In this document: positions 1-9,240 of the stretch, piece by piece | Layout: every line of letters begins with the position of its first letter | Numbering within the stretch: position 1 is the stretch's first letter | Assembly: GCF_009708005.2 (NCBI RefSeq) | Contig: NZ_CP052757.1 | Span: 3,782,001 to 3,846,000, forward strand | From: Cellulosimicrobium protaetiae | Lineage (GTDB): Bacteria; Actinomycetota; Actinomycetes; Actinomycetales; Cellulomonadaceae | Length of the DNA: 64,000 bases | Reading direction: 5' to 3' | Made by a program: the position numbers and the translations under genes | The notes under the pieces: model-generated | Seen by the model: the letters and a program-made list of their open reading frames with translations, nothing else | The model's database searches: none | Told to the model about the DNA's origin: nothing

Positions 1-490
1 GCTGGCTCCACGCGAGCGCCGCGCCCGCGAGCGCGATGAGGACGGGGATCACCCACGACACCTCGACGTCGATGCCGGTGCGCAGCGCGACGAGCAGGGC
101 GGCGCCGCCCAGCAGGACGACGCCGATCGCGACGTCGCGCACGGGGAGCCGGCGCACGCTGCCCTGCAGCCGCGGCGCGAGGCGCGACAGCGACGCCGGG
201 CGCTGCTCGTCGCGCGCCGCGGCCGGGTCGCCGGACGGCACCGTGAGCCACCAGAACACGTAGAGCGCGACACCGGCACCGCCCGCGAGCCCGAGGAACG
301 CCATCACGAGGCGCACGACCCCGACGCCCACGCCCAGGTGCGCCGCGAGCCCCGCGCACACGCCGGCGACCCAGCGGCCGCGCTCGGGGCGGCGCAGCGG
401 CAGGTCACGCGGGCGGGCACCGGGCCGGGCACCGCGACCGGTGCCGCTCGGTGCGCCGGGCCGCGGGCCGGGGCGTGCAGGAGTGGTCAC
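1..490 (-). CDS. PspC-domain sensor histidine kinase, N-terminal part (truncated by window edge)
   Basis: About 163 residues are visible, from a GTG start (complement of 488-490), and the frame runs off the window at base 1. A Pro/Gly/Arg-rich leader is followed by a PspC domain with the typical RGRWVAGVCAGLAAHLGV stretch near residues 37-54. Hydrophobic helices follow (FLGLAGGAGVALYVFWWL, then another pair after residue 120). In actinobacteria this architecture is the membrane-sensing front half of a PspC-type two-component kinase whose ATPase domain lies further downstream. The kinase domain itself is outside the window, so 'kinase' is inferred from this architecture and from the divergent partner at 618, which also carries a PspC domain. 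A plain PspC membrane protein is the alternative. Confidence 0.7.
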   Translation of the reverse strand, partial: MTTPARPGPRPGAPSGTGRGARPGARPRDLPLRRPERGRWVAGVCAGLAAHLGVGVGVVRLVMAFLGLAGGAGVALYVFWWLTVPSGDPAAARDEQRPASLSRLAPRLQGSVRRLPVRDVAIGVVLLGGAALLVALRTGIDVEVSWVIPVLIALAGAALAWSQ

Positions 491-617
491 CCCCCGATCG
501 TCACACGTCCCGGGCGCTCGGAGCGCCCCCGGACGGGGAAACCAGGGTCGCGCAGCGACCCGTTCAGGGTCGGGTCAGGGTGGCACCCGATACCGGCGAG
601 GCGGCTCCGGGACCAGC

Positions 618-2378
618 ATGGTGGTCATGAGCACTCCCGACCTTCCCGGACCCGGCCCCCAGCCCGGGCCCTCCGGCGGCGCCGCCAACACGCCCGGCGC
701 CCAGCCGGGCACCGTCCCTCCAGGGCCGGGCGGCCCCGACCCCGCGTGGACCGGGCCCTCCGGCCCGACCGATCCCGGGCAGGGTCCGCCGCAGGGCCCT
801 CCCCAGGGTTCGCCGCAGGGCCCGGGCGCGACCCGCCCGAACGGCACCGACGGGTTCTTCGACGCCGTCCGCCGTGTCGGCATCTACCGTGCGGACGACC
901 GGTGGATCGGTGGTGTCGCGTCCGGCGTCGCCGAGCGGTTCGGGATCGACCCGCTCATCGTGCGCGGTCTGCTGTTCGTGACGTTCTTCCTGTCCGGTGC
1001 CGGGCTCGTCCTGTACGGCGCGGCGTGGGCCCTGCTGCCGGAGCGGCGCGACGGGCGCATCCACCTGCAGGAGGCGTTCCGCGGCAACGTCGACGTCGCG
1101 CTGCTCGGCGCGGCCGCGTTCGTCGTCGTGGGCTTCTCCTGGGGCGGCGGCTGGTGGTCGTGGTGGGACGCGCTCCACCTGGGGTGGCTGACAGGTCTGT
1201 TCTGGGTCGCGGCGTTCGTCACCGTGGCCGTCGTCGTGGCCTCGGCTCTCACGCAGCGCGGCCCCCGGGGCACCCAGGGCGCGCCGCCGCCGGCGCCGCC
1301 GTGGCCCGGAGGTCCCGGCGCCCCGGGCGCCGGTGGTCCCGGGACGCCCGGGTACGGCCCGACCGGACCCGGGTACGGTCCGACCGGGCCGGGGAACCCT
1401 CCCGGCTCTCCCGGTGGCGGCCCCGCACCGACCGACGCCCCGTGGGGCACCCCCGGGACGCCGTCGGGCGCCGCGCCCACCGGCCCCCAGGACCGCGTCA
1501 CCTGGTCCGCCGAGGCCGGCCCCTACACGTCGGCCGCGCCGGGCGTGACCGCGCCCGTCCCCCCGTACGCCTCGGGCGCACCGCTCGGCCCGACGGCGCC
1601 CCGCGCCCCGCAGGCCGGAGCACCGCGTGTCCACCAGGGACGGCAGAACCCGTCCGCGCCGCGGCCGCCACAGCCCCCGCAGGCTCCCCGGCCGCCGAAG
1701 CCCCCGCGCACCCGGGGGCCGGGAGCGACCACGACCGGCATCGTGGTCGGGCTGAGCCTCCTGCTCGGCGCGTTCCTGCTCGTCGTCGAGCGCCAGGGCG
1801 AGCTCCCCTGGCCCGTCTTCCTCACCTGGGCGGGCCTGTCCGGCATCCTCGCCGGCCTCGCGATCGTCGTCAGCGGCCTGCGCGGGCGGACGAGCGGCGG
1901 CCTCGGCTGGCTGGCCGTGCTCCTGCTCGTCGTCGCGCTCCCCGCATCCGCGTGGCGGTCCGCACCCTTCACCTTCTTCCTCGACGACTCGGTACGGACC
2001 GTCACCGACGGCACGCACCGCGTGACCGACCCGGACGTCGCCGAGGAAGGGTTCGGGGTCACGTTCGGCGACCCGACGATCGACCTCACCGGGCTCGACC
2101 TGTCCGACGCGACGGCGGCCTCCCCCGTCGAGGTCCCGGTCCAGCTCGGTGCGGGTGACGCGACGGTGGTGGTGCCCGACGGCGTCCCCGTCCGTGCGGA
2201 GGTCCAGGTGCTCGCCGGCAACGCCCGCTGGCACGTCGACGGCGACCGGCAGGAGATCGGCGGCGTCAGCACGCAGCCGGTCACGTTCGACAACGACGAG
2301 GTCCAGTCCGGCGACGACCCGCTGCTCGTGCTGCGGGTCGAGGTCGGGGCCGGTCAGATCACGATCGAGGAGGACTGA
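618..2378 (+). CDS. PspC and LiaF-like C-terminal domain membrane protein
   Basis: 586 residues. A Pro/Gly/Gln-rich leader (1-78) contains PPQG repeats. A PspC domain follows (about 85-145, with DRWIGGVASGVAERFGIDP), then two membrane segments (about 155-210), a long Pro/Gly/Ala linker with GYGPTGP repeats (about 225-365), and a second membrane block (about 370-440). The final 120 residues (VTFGDPTIDLTGLDLS, VQLGAGDATVVVPDGVPV) look like the beta-solenoid of LiaF/DUF4097-type envelope-stress proteins. PspC proteins sense or respond to membrane stress, and LiaF-like domains restrain a cognate kinase. The divergent PspC kinase at 1-490 fits that role. ATG 627 (MSTPDLPGPG) is an equally plausible start. 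The 3' end overlaps the next ATG by one base (TGATG). Confidence 0.8.
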   Translation: MVVMSTPDLPGPGPQPGPSGGAANTPGAQPGTVPPGPGGPDPAWTGPSGPTDPGQGPPQGPPQGSPQGPGATRPNGTDGFFDAVRRVGIYRADDRWIGGVASGVAERFGIDPLIVRGLLFVTFFLSGAGLVLYGAAWALLPERRDGRIHLQEAFRGNVDVALLGAAAFVVVGFSWGGGWWSWWDALHLGWLTGLFWVAAFVTVAVVVASALTQRGPRGTQGAPPPAPPWPGGPGAPGAGGPGTPGYGPTGPGYGPTGPGNPPGSPGGGPAPTDAPWGTPGTPSGAAPTGPQDRVTWSAEAGPYTSAAPGVTAPVPPYASGAPLGPTAPRAPQAGAPRVHQGRQNPSAPRPPQPPQAPRPPKPPRTRGPGATTTGIVVGLSLLLGAFLLVVERQGELPWPVFLTWAGLSGILAGLAIVVSGLRGRTSGGLGWLAVLLLVVALPASAWRSAPFTFFLDDSVRTVTDGTHRVTDPDVAEEGFGVTFGDPTIDLTGLDLSDATAASPVEVPVQLGAGDATVVVPDGVPVRAEVQVLAGNARWHVDGDRQEIGGVSTQPVTFDNDEVQSGDDPLLVLRVEVGAGQITIEED

Positions 2379-2962
2379 TGAACGACGGAGACCGCCGCGA
2401 CGACGACACGCGGCCGCTCGGCGACGAGCTGTTCGACACGCCCCGGACCGCGACCCCGGGAGCGGACGCCCACCCGACGGTCCCGCTGTCCACCGAGCCG
2501 CCGGCCACGGAGCCTCTCGTGGGAGACCCGGCGGCACCCGAGCCGCTCCCGACGGAGCCGCTGCGCTCCGGGCCGCCGGCTCGGGACGGGGAGACGTCCG
2601 TCCTGGACGTGCCCGGGCCGACGACCCACGAGCCCCCGGAGACGGTTCCGCACACCCTGTCGAGCCCTGGGCCGACCGCCGGCGCCGTCCCGCCCTCGGG
2701 GCCGGCACCCGTCGCGACGTCGCCTACGGCGCACCGGCCGCCCGGTGCGCCCGCCGAACCCACCTCACCGGTCCGTCGCGGCCCGCGCGTCTCCACGATC
2801 GTGTGGGGATTCGTCATCGTCGCGTTCGGCGTCGTCGTCCTCGCCGCCGCGCTCGGCGCACGGGTCGACCTCGGGCTCGCCACGATCGTCGTGCTCGCCG
2901 CGGCAGGTCTCACGCTCGTGATCGGGTCCATCGTCTCGGGGGCCCGGCGCCGGCGAGGCTGA
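2378..2962 (+). CDS. Small Pro/Glu-rich membrane protein of unknown function
   Basis: 194 residues, starting on the ATG that overlaps the TGA of the PspC/LiaF-like gene, so the two are probably co-translated. Residues 1-135 are low-complexity, rich in Pro, Thr, Glu and Ala (repeated TEPL/EPLP units), and look disordered. The C-terminus has two hydrophobic helices (TIVWGFVIVAFGVVVLAAAL and, after RVDLGLA, TIVVLAAAGLTLVIGSIVSG) and a basic tail ARRRRG. That suggests a protein with both termini on one side of the membrane and a long flexible tail. I do not recognise a family. Linkage points to the same envelope-stress unit. Confidence 0.6.
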   Translation: MNDGDRRDDDTRPLGDELFDTPRTATPGADAHPTVPLSTEPPATEPLVGDPAAPEPLPTEPLRSGPPARDGETSVLDVPGPTTHEPPETVPHTLSSPGPTAGAVPPSGPAPVATSPTAHRPPGAPAEPTSPVRRGPRVSTIVWGFVIVAFGVVVLAAALGARVDLGLATIVVLAAAGLTLVIGSIVSGARRRRG

Positions 2963-3037
2963 GCCGGTCCGGCCCGTGCCGCGCGGGGCGCCCGCCGCGC
3001 CGACCCTGACACGGCGGGCCGAGACGATACAGGCGGA

Positions 3038-3085
3038 GACACACCGAGGGGCCGTGGCACACGTGCCACGGCCCCTCGGTGTGTC
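3038..3085. terminator. Long perfect hairpin between convergent genes
   Basis: Perfect 23-base inverted repeat: left arm 3038-3060 and right arm 3063-3085, separated by only AC. It sits between the plus-strand gene ending at 2962 and the minus-strand gene ending at 3168, the expected place for a bidirectional terminator. There is no U-tract, which is common for actinobacterial hairpin terminators. Confidence 0.7.
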
Positions 3086-3167
3086 CGAGCGACGCCGCCC
3101 CGCACACTCTCCCCGGTGCGACCCGGCGGGAGCGGGTCCTCGGCGTCCGGACGGACGGCCGGGACGG

Positions 3168-3935
3168 TCAGGGGGTCGGCTCGTCGCCCCGACGCTCGGG
3201 CGGGGTGACGGTCGGACCGGTCGCGGGCGGCGTCGTGTCCGGCGAGGCGGCGGGTGACGCACCGGGGGCGGACGGCGTCCCCGTGCCGGGTGCGCCCGTC
3301 GCCTCGACGGGCGTCGCGGCCGCGCGCGCCTCGGCGCCCGGAGTCGAGAGGGCGGACGCGCGGCTCGGCGGCTCGGCCGGAGGTGTGGGCTCGGGACGGA
3401 CGGGCGGCGCGGTGGGAGCCGCATGGGCGGGCGCCACGTGTCGGCCCGCGTCCGACAGGTCACCCGACGACGTGTACGCCCCCGGCGTCTCGACCGCGAC
3501 GCTGGGGCCGCCCGCGAGCCGCCGGAGCGCGATCCCGACGAGGATGAACAGGACACCGAGCCCCATGACGAGCAGGCACACGCCGAACGCGACGACGGAC
3601 GTGAAGAGCGACGCCCGGAGGAACGACGCCGTCATGACGGTCTGGCGCGTCGGGTCGTCCTGGTCGAGCTCGGCGTACGTCTGGCCACCGCTCGCCTCGA
3701 GGGCGTGCTTGTTGATGACCTCGGCCTGCGCGTACGCGGTGAGCGGCCCGTTGACGTGGCGGCCCGCCATGAACGACGCGTCGTCCGAGACGGTGATCTC
3801 CTCGGCGGAGAGCTGGTTCGCGACGACGATCCAGGTCCCGATCCCGGCGAGGAGGAGGACGATGCCGGCGATGATCGACACGAGGCCGATGCCCCGTGCC
3901 CCCTTCGCCGGTGTGACGGTGACGGTGCTCGACAT
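3168..3935 (-). CDS. Actinobacterial membrane protein with Ala/Pro-rich tail
   Basis: 255 residues. A hydrophobic helix at about residues 15-40 (LVSIIAGIVLLLAGIGTWIVV) precedes an extracytoplasmic-looking loop with SAEEITVSDDASFMAG and TAYAQAEVINKHALE. A second membrane block follows (about 108-140, SVVAFGVCLLVMGLGVLFIL), then about 110 residues of Ala/Pro/Thr-rich tail. Relatives of this family often carry the database label 'aromatic ring-opening dioxygenase LigA'. Nothing here looks like a dioxygenase, and I regard that name as a propagated error. The ATG at 3935 has a strong GGGGAGAG ribosome site 5 bases upstream. Single gene, divergent from the glycosyltransferase. Function unknown. Confidence 0.7.
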   Translation of the reverse strand: MSSTVTVTPAKGARGIGLVSIIAGIVLLLAGIGTWIVVANQLSAEEITVSDDASFMAGRHVNGPLTAYAQAEVINKHALEASGGQTYAELDQDDPTRQTVMTASFLRASLFTSVVAFGVCLLVMGLGVLFILVGIALRRLAGGPSVAVETPGAYTSSGDLSDAGRHVAPAHAAPTAPPVRPEPTPPAEPPSRASALSTPGAEARAAATPVEATGAPGTGTPSAPGASPAASPDTTPPATGPTVTPPERRGDEPTP

Positions 3936-4181
3936 GGCGCGCTCTCCCCTTCGTCAGGACCCACCTGATGCCGCCCGCGGGCCGCGACCCGCGGGCGCGG
4001 GACCGCCGCAGGGCGGTCGAACCACCCATACGGGACCCACGGTAGCGACGACGACGACGGACCGCGCGGCGAACGCGCACCTCAGCGCGTCGCCCGGAGC
4101 CCGGCCCGCCCTCACCGCGGGCCGCGGGCCGGACGGGACCGGTCCGACGTCACCCCGCGCGGGGATGGGAGGATGCCGTCC

Positions 4182-5351
4182 GTGCGCATCACCCACCTGA
4201 CCGACTGCTACCTGCCCCTGCTCGGCGGGATCGAGACCCAGGTCGCGCGCCTCGCCCAGCAGCAGGCCGCGGCCGGCCACGACGTCTCGGTGGTCTGCAC
4301 GACCCCGGCCCGTCCGGGCGCGCACGGGGTCTCCACCGAGCGGGAGGGGGACGTCACGGTCCACCGGCTCGCCGCGCGCGTCCCGGGCGGCTACCCCGTG
4401 CACCCGCGCGCACCGCACCACGTGGCGCGGATCCTGGGGGCGGACCGGCCCGACGTCGTGCACCTGCACATGGGGGTCCTCACGCCCTCGACGCAGGCGT
4501 CGCTGCGCACCGTCGTCCGCGCGGGCCTGCCCGCGGTGCTCACCGTGCACAGCGTGTGGGGCCGGGCGGAGAAGGCGTTCGCCGGGCTCGACCGCGTCGT
4601 GGGCTGGTCGCGCTGGCCCGTGCTGTGGTCCGCCGTGAGCGAGCTGACGGCCGCGCCCCTGCGCCGCATCGTCGGCGACCACGGCGAGGTCGTGGTGCTG
4701 CACAACGGCCTGGACCTCGACGCGTGGCGCGTCCCGCGCACCGAGCGCGGAGACCGCATGGAGGGTGCCGCGGTGCACGTGGTCGCGGCGACGCGGTTCG
4801 CTCCCCGCAAGCGCGTGCTGCCGCTCCTGGAGGTCGTGCGCGACGCCGTCGCGCGCCTGCCCGAGGGGGCGCTCCACGTGACGCTCGCCGGGGACGGCCC
4901 CGAGCTCGACGTGGCACGCCGGTTCGTGGCGGAGCACGGGCTGGGGACGGTCGTGTCGCTGCCCGGACGGCTCGACGCGACCGGGCTCAAGCGCCTCTAC
5001 GCGCGCGCCGACGTGTTCGCCGCGCCCGCCGTCGAGGAGGCGTTCGGCATCGCCGCGCTCGAGGGCCAGGCCGCCGGGCTCGCCGTCCTCACGCGCTCGC
5101 AGTCCGGCGTCGCGGAACGCCTCACCGACGGCGTCGACGCGCTCCTCGCGGACGACGACGCCGGCCTCACCGACGCGCTCGTCCGCCTCGCGACCGAGGA
5201 CGGCCTGCTCGACCGGATCGTCGCGCACAACCGCGACGTCCCGTCGTCGGCAGGCTGGCCGCGCGTCCTCGCGGACGTCGAGGCGGCGTACGAACGGGCC
5301 CGGCGAGCCACCTCGATCGCGGTGGCTCGCCGGGCCCGTCGCCCCCGCTAA
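4182..5351 (+). CDS. Family 4 (GT-B) glycosyltransferase
   Basis: About 389 residues. The N-terminus VRITHLTDCYLPLLGGIETQ carries the Gly-rich acceptor-side loop of GT4 enzymes (LGGIETQVARLAQ). The C-terminal Rossmann half contains VVAATRFAPRKRVLPLLEV and the nucleotide-sugar-binding E-x7-E motif in EEAFGIAALEGQAAG. Such enzymes move a sugar from an NDP-sugar onto a lipid or glycan at the cytoplasmic membrane face. The substrate cannot be read from sequence. I chose GTG 4182 because GGGAGG (4167-4172) then lies 9 bases upstream. ATG 4173 would leave no spacing. The 3' end of the gene contains a terminator hairpin. Confidence 0.85.
   Translation: MRITHLTDCYLPLLGGIETQVARLAQQQAAAGHDVSVVCTTPARPGAHGVSTEREGDVTVHRLAARVPGGYPVHPRAPHHVARILGADRPDVVHLHMGVLTPSTQASLRTVVRAGLPAVLTVHSVWGRAEKAFAGLDRVVGWSRWPVLWSAVSELTAAPLRRIVGDHGEVVVLHNGLDLDAWRVPRTERGDRMEGAAVHVVAATRFAPRKRVLPLLEVVRDAVARLPEGALHVTLAGDGPELDVARRFVAEHGLGTVVSLPGRLDATGLKRLYARADVFAAPAVEEAFGIAALEGQAAGLAVLTRSQSGVAERLTDGVDALLADDDAGLTDALVRLATEDGLLDRIVAHNRDVPSSAGWPRVLADVEAAYERARRATSIAVARRARRPR
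5294..5339. terminator. Hairpin inside the 3' end of the glycosyltransferase gene
   Basis: Perfect 19-base stem (5294-5312 with 5321-5339) and an 8-base loop TCGATCGC. It lies within the last 20 codons of the glycosyltransferase gene and just before the end of convergent guaA, so it can serve both transcripts. Confidence 0.65.
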
Positions 5352-5355
5352 GGGG

Positions 5356-6957
5356 TCACTCCCACTCGATGGTGCCCGGGGGCTTGCTCGTCACGTCGAG
5401 GACGACCCGGTTGACCTCCGCGACCTCGTTGGTGATGCGCGTCGAGATGACGGACAGCACGTCGTAGGGCAGGCGCGTCCAGTCCGCCGTCATCGCGTCC
5501 TCGGACGACACCGGTCGCAGCACGATCGGGTGACCGTAGGTGCGGCCGTCGCCCTGCACGCCCACGGAGCGCACGTCCGCGAGCAGCACGACGGGGCACT
5601 GCCAGATCTCGCGGTCGAGGCCGGCCTTCGTCAGCTCCTCGCGCGCGATGGCGTCGGCGGCGCGCAGCGTCTCGAGCCGGTCGCCCGTGACCTCGCCGAC
5701 GATGCGGATGCCGAGCCCGGGGCCGGGGAACGGCTGACGCCAGACGATCTCCTCGGGCACGCCGAGCTCGAGGCCGACGGCACGGACCTCGTCCTTGAAC
5801 AGCGTCCGCAGCGGCTCGACGAGCGAGAACTGCAGGTCGTCGGGGAGGCCGCCGACGTTGTGGTGGGACTTGATGTTCGCCGCGCCCTCACCACCGCCGG
5901 ACTCGACGACGTCCGGGTAGAGCGTGCCCTGGACGAGGAACTTGACCTCTTCCCCGTGCGCGCCGGCCTCGGCGACGACGTCGCGCGCGGCGTCCTCGAA
6001 CACGCGGATGAACTCGCGACCGATGATCTTGCGCTTGGTCTCGGGGTCGCTGTGCCCCGCGAGCGCCGCGAGGAAGCGCTGGCGCTCGTCGCGCACGACG
6101 AGCCGCACGCCCGTGGCGGCGACGAAGTCGCGCTCGACCTGCTCGGCCTCGCCCGCGCGCAGCAGGCCGTGGTCGACGAACACGCACGTGAGCTGGTCGC
6201 CCACGGCCTTCTGCACGAGCGCCGCGGCGACGGACGAGTCGACGCCGCCCGAGAGGCCGCAGATGACGCGCGCGTCGCCCACCTGGGCGCGGATCGCCGC
6301 GACCTGGTCGGCGATGACGTTGCCGGGAGTCCAGTCGGGAGCCAGCCCCGCGCCGTCGTACAGGAAGTGCTCGAGCACGGTCTGGCCGTGCGCGGAGTGC
6401 TTGACCTCGGGGTGCCACTGCACACCGAACAGGCGGCGCTCACGGTTCTCGAACGCGGCGACCGGCGAGCCGGACGACGTCGCGAGCACCTCGAAGCCCT
6501 CGGGCGCGCGGTGCACGGCGTCGCCGTGGCTCATCCACGTGGTCTGGTTCTCGGGGGTCTCGGCGAGCAGCACGCCTGCCGAGCAGACCTCGACCTCGGT
6601 GCCGCCGTACTCGCGCAGGCCCGTCTGGGCCACCTCGCCGCCCAGCGCCTTGGCCATCGCCTGGAACCCGTAGCAGATGCCCATGACGGGGACGCCGGCG
6701 TCGAACAGCGCGGGGTCGACGAACGGGGCGCCGGTCGCGTACACGGACGACGGGCCGCCCGAGAGGATGATGGCCGCCGGGTCCTTCGCGAGCATCTGCT
6801 CGACCGTGAACGTGTGCGGCACGATCTCGGAGTACACCTTGGCCTCGCGCACGCGGCGCGCGATGAGCTGCGCGTACTGCGCGCCGAAGTCGACGACGAG
6901 GACAGGTCGGGGCGTGGCGGGCGCGGGAGACGTGGAGGCGTCGGGAGCGGAGGTCAC
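5356..6957 (-). CDS. guaA: GMP synthase (glutamine-hydrolysing)
   Basis: 533 residues, normal length. Converts XMP to GMP using ATP and glutamine. The class I amidotransferase domain is at about 18-205, with nucleophile Cys95 in GICYGF and the His/Glu pair in QWHPEV. The PP-loop ATP pyrophosphatase domain follows ([13 protein letters not shown]), and the C-terminal dimerisation domain ends IEWE. The start at 6957 leaves a 17-residue Ala/Pro/Ser tail before [11 protein letters not shown]. guaB3 and guaB lie in the same window but not in one operon. Convergent with the glycosyltransferase, with only 4 bases between stops. Confidence 0.98.
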   Translation of the reverse strand: MTSAPDASTSPAPATPRPVLVVDFGAQYAQLIARRVREAKVYSEIVPHTFTVEQMLAKDPAAIILSGGPSSVYATGAPFVDPALFDAGVPVMGICYGFQAMAKALGGEVAQTGLREYGGTEVEVCSAGVLLAETPENQTTWMSHGDAVHRAPEGFEVLATSSGSPVAAFENRERRLFGVQWHPEVKHSAHGQTVLEHFLYDGAGLAPDWTPGNVIADQVAAIRAQVGDARVICGLSGGVDSSVAAALVQKAVGDQLTCVFVDHGLLRAGEAEQVERDFVAATGVRLVVRDERQRFLAALAGHSDPETKRKIIGREFIRVFEDAARDVVAEAGAHGEEVKFLVQGTLYPDVVESGGGEGAANIKSHHNVGGLPDDLQFSLVEPLRTLFKDEVRAVGLELGVPEEIVWRQPFPGPGLGIRIVGEVTGDRLETLRAADAIAREELTKAGLDREIWQCPVVLLADVRSVGVQGDGRTYGHPIVLRPVSSEDAMTADWTRLPYDVLSVISTRITNEVAEVNRVVLDVTSKPPGTIEWE

Positions 6958-6991
6958 CCGTCGATTCTAGGTGCCCGCGGACCGCTGCCCG

Positions 6992-7690
6992 TCAGCCGTC
7001 CTCGAAGGACAGCTCGACGCGCCGGTTGAGAGCCCGGCCCGCCGGGTTGTCCTCGCCGCCGACGATGTTCTCCGCCACCGGCTCCCGGCTGCCGTGCCCG
7101 CCGACCGTGAGGGTGAGGTCGGGCCGCTCGGCGCGCAGGACGGCCGCCACGGACTCGGCGCGCGCGACGGACAGCTCGTCGTTGCGCGCGTCGGTCCCCA
7201 TCGAGTCGGTGTGCCCGTCGACGGCGACCGCGGCCCCCTGCGGGATCTGGTCCACGAGCTCGGCGAGCGCCGCTGCCGCCGCCGGGGTCAGCGCCGACTC
7301 GTCGAACGGGAACAGGAGGTCGGAGGTGAGCACGACGACCGTCTCGCCGGCGTCCTCGCGCGTCGTCTCCAGGCGCGTGGTCGCGTCCTCGACGTCGAGC
7401 GGGAACGTCGAGTCGTCGACGTTCAGCGGGTGGACGGCGTCCTCGCGCATCGCGTCCGTGATCGCCCCGGGAGGCGTCGCGTCGAGGATCGCCTCGCGCT
7501 CCGCCGCGAGCTCCTGCTCGACCTCGGCGACGAGCTCGTCGTGACGATCGGAGCCGTCGTCGGACGCTGCCGCGGGGAGCGTCGGGCCGAGCGGCGCGGC
7601 GACGAGCACGGCCCCGAGGAAGGTCGCGGCCGCCGTGCGGACCGCACGCACGCGCGGCGAGCGGCCGGCGGTCCGCGCGGAGCTCGTCAC
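6992..7690 (-). CDS. Secreted OmpA-family peptidoglycan-binding protein
   Basis: 232 residues from a GTG start that overlaps the stop of the upstream lipoprotein gene by four bases (GTGA), so the pair is translationally coupled. Basic N-terminus plus hydrophobic segment (AVRTAAATFLGAVLVAAPLG) with an AAA-S cleavage-like site: signal peptide. The C-terminal 110 residues form an OmpA domain with VDGHTDSMGTDARNDELS and the RAESVAAVL helix, which holds the Asp/Arg pair that grips diaminopimelate of peptidoglycan, and they end NRRVELSFEDG. Likely a cell-wall-anchored exported protein. With no outer membrane here, it is not a porin. Its partner is probably the adjacent lipoprotein. Confidence 0.85.
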   Translation of the reverse strand: MTSSARTAGRSPRVRAVRTAAATFLGAVLVAAPLGPTLPAAASDDGSDRHDELVAEVEQELAAEREAILDATPPGAITDAMREDAVHPLNVDDSTFPLDVEDATTRLETTREDAGETVVVLTSDLLFPFDESALTPAAAAALAELVDQIPQGAAVAVDGHTDSMGTDARNDELSVARAESVAAVLRAERPDLTLTVGGHGSREPVAENIVGGEDNPAGRALNRRVELSFEDG

Positions 7691-8340
7691 TCGGCACCGT
7701 CGAGGTACGTGATCTCCGCGGCCGTGAAGACCGGCAGCCCCTGGCCGGGCAGGACGTCGATCGTCGCGGGCGATCCCTCGGGGGCGGGGAGCTGGGCGAA
7801 CGCCTCGATCGTCGCGTGGTTGACGAACCCGTCGAACGGGTACCGCGGCGAGCCGACGATGTGATAGCTGCACTGCTGCGGGTCCGGTGAGCCACCCTTC
7901 CACGAGCCCTCCGTGCAGAACGGACGGTACTGCACGAGCCCGACGGGGTCGGTCGCGGTGAGGACCCAGTCGATGCCGAGGTCCAGGTGGCTCGCCGACG
8001 CGTCGTCCGGCTGGTCGTCGCTGTCCCAGCGGAGCGCCCACCGCACCGTGAGGATCTCGTCCTGGACCTCGACGGAGCGCAGCGTCGTCGTGAGCTCTCC
8101 CCCGAGCTCACTGCTCGGGGCGTCGACGGTCTGCTCGGCCATGACGGAGTCGGCGACGCGCGCCGCGCCACCCGCGGCGGCCTCGTCGACGCCGGCCTCC
8201 GCGCCACCCTCGTCGGCCTGCGCCGAGCTCGCCGCGGGCGGGTCGGCGTCCTCCGGGGATCCGCCGAGCAGCCCGCAGCCTGACAGCGCGAGCGTGGCGA
8301 TGACGGCCAGGGCGGTGAGCGACGAGCGTGCGCGGTTCAT
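7687..8340 (-). CDS. Putative lipoprotein of unknown function
   Basis: 217 residues. A lipoprotein signal peptide is clear: MNRARSSLTALAVIATLALSGC, with lipobox LSGC at residues 19-22. An acidic Ala/Asp/Glu-rich linker follows, then a mostly beta domain (TTLRSVEVQDEILTVRWAL, DLGIDWVLTATDPV). Two Cys residues (in RPFCTEG and QQCSYH) could form a disulfide. Start ATG at 8340 with GGGG close upstream. Overlaps the OmpA-family gene by four bases, so the two are likely made together and work at the outer face of the membrane. No family recognised. Confidence 0.75.
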   Translation of the reverse strand: MNRARSSLTALAVIATLALSGCGLLGGSPEDADPPAASSAQADEGGAEAGVDEAAAGGAARVADSVMAEQTVDAPSSELGGELTTTLRSVEVQDEILTVRWALRWDSDDQPDDASASHLDLGIDWVLTATDPVGLVQYRPFCTEGSWKGGSPDPQQCSYHIVGSPRYPFDGFVNHATIEAFAQLPAPEGSPATIDVLPGQGLPVFTAAEITYLDGAE

Positions 8341-8466
8341 GATCCCCCGAGTCGGACGGTCCACCGCCACCCGACTGCCGGGCGGCGACCCGCCGTCGAC
8401 CCTGCCATACCGGGCACACCCGCGTAACCCTCCTGCGGCGGGCAGAAGTACCCATACCGAGACGTT

Positions 8467-8492
8467 CTCCGCCGCGTCGAGGCGCGGCGGAG
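8467..8492 (-). terminator. Hairpin just after thiE
   Basis: Perfect 10-base stem (8467-8476 with 8483-8492) and a 6-base loop, placed 9 bases past the thiE stop codon. No clear U-tract. Confidence 0.5.
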
Positions 8493-8500
8493 CGCCCGCG

Positions 8501-9193
8501 TCAGACGGTGCCGAGCCGGGCGCGCAGGTCCCGCGCCGCACGCTCGGGGTCGGACGCCTGCGTGATCGCCCGCACGACGACGACGCGCGTCGCGCCGGCG
8601 TCGAGCACCGCACCGAGCCGCTCGGCATCGATCCCTCCGATCGCGAACCAGGGGGTCGTCGGGCGCGTCGCGGCGACGTCGCGCAGCAGGTCGAGCCCGA
8701 CGGCGGCGCGTCCCGGCTTCGTGGGCGTCGCCCACAGCGGCCCGACGCAGAAGTAGTCGACGTCCGGGTCGGCCTCGGCCACGGCGGCCTGGTCGGCCGA
8801 GTGGGTGGACCGGCCGAGCACCGGCGCCGGGCCGAGCAGGGAGCGCACCGCGGGCACGGGGAGGTCGCCCTGGCCCATGTGGACGACGGGCGCGCCGGCG
8901 AGGCGCGCGACGTCGGCCCGGTCGTTGACCGCCCAGAGCGCGCCGTGCTCCGCCGCCACCCGGGCGACGAGATCCTGCAGCTCGAGCTCGCGCGCGACGT
9001 CGAGCGACTTGTCGCGGAGCTGGACGACGTCGACGCCCCCCGCGAGCGCGGCGTGGAGGAAGTCCTCGAGGTCGCCGCGCTCCTCGCGCGCGTCGGTGCA
9101 GAGGTACAGGCGCGCATCGGCGAGGCGGGTGCGCGCGTCGTCCGGAGCCGGCACGACGGGGGTAGCGGGCGTGGCGAAGGTCTCGGTGCTCAC
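8501..9193 (-). CDS. thiE: Thiamine-phosphate synthase
   Basis: 230 residues. Joins hydroxymethylpyrimidine diphosphate to thiazole phosphate to give thiamine phosphate. TIM-barrel landmarks: [20 protein letters not shown] (the substrate-phosphate QLRDK loop), [31 protein letters not shown] and [11 protein letters not shown]. Start GTG at 9193 ([10 protein letters not shown]). The gene is divergent from thiO-thiS-thiG. The riboswitch belongs to the other transcript, so thiE is not obviously under TPP control from this promoter region. Confidence 0.95.
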   Translation of the reverse strand: MSTETFATPATPVVPAPDDARTRLADARLYLCTDAREERGDLEDFLHAALAGGVDVVQLRDKSLDVARELELQDLVARVAAEHGALWAVNDRADVARLAGAPVVHMGQGDLPVPAVRSLLGPAPVLGRSTHSADQAAVAEADPDVDYFCVGPLWATPTKPGRAAVGLDLLRDVAATRPTTPWFAIGGIDAERLGAVLDAGATRVVVVRAITQASDPERAARDLRARLGTV

Positions 9194-9230
9194 CCGCCGG
9201 AGCCTAGCCGCGCCCGCTCCCGCACGCGGG

Positions 9231-9236
9231 TAGTGT
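9231..9236 (+). promoter_or_regulatory. Possible -10 box for the thiO operon
   Basis: TAGTGT sits about 8 bases before the first base of the TPP aptamer, where a -10 element would have to be for the aptamer to open the transcript. No convincing -35 element was seen. Confidence 0.35.
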
Positions 9237-9240
9237 GGCC

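Noticed and set aside
3168-3935. Label 'aromatic ring-opening dioxygenase LigA' used for relatives of this membrane protein
   Set aside because: Two membrane helices and a disordered tail, no dioxygenase features.
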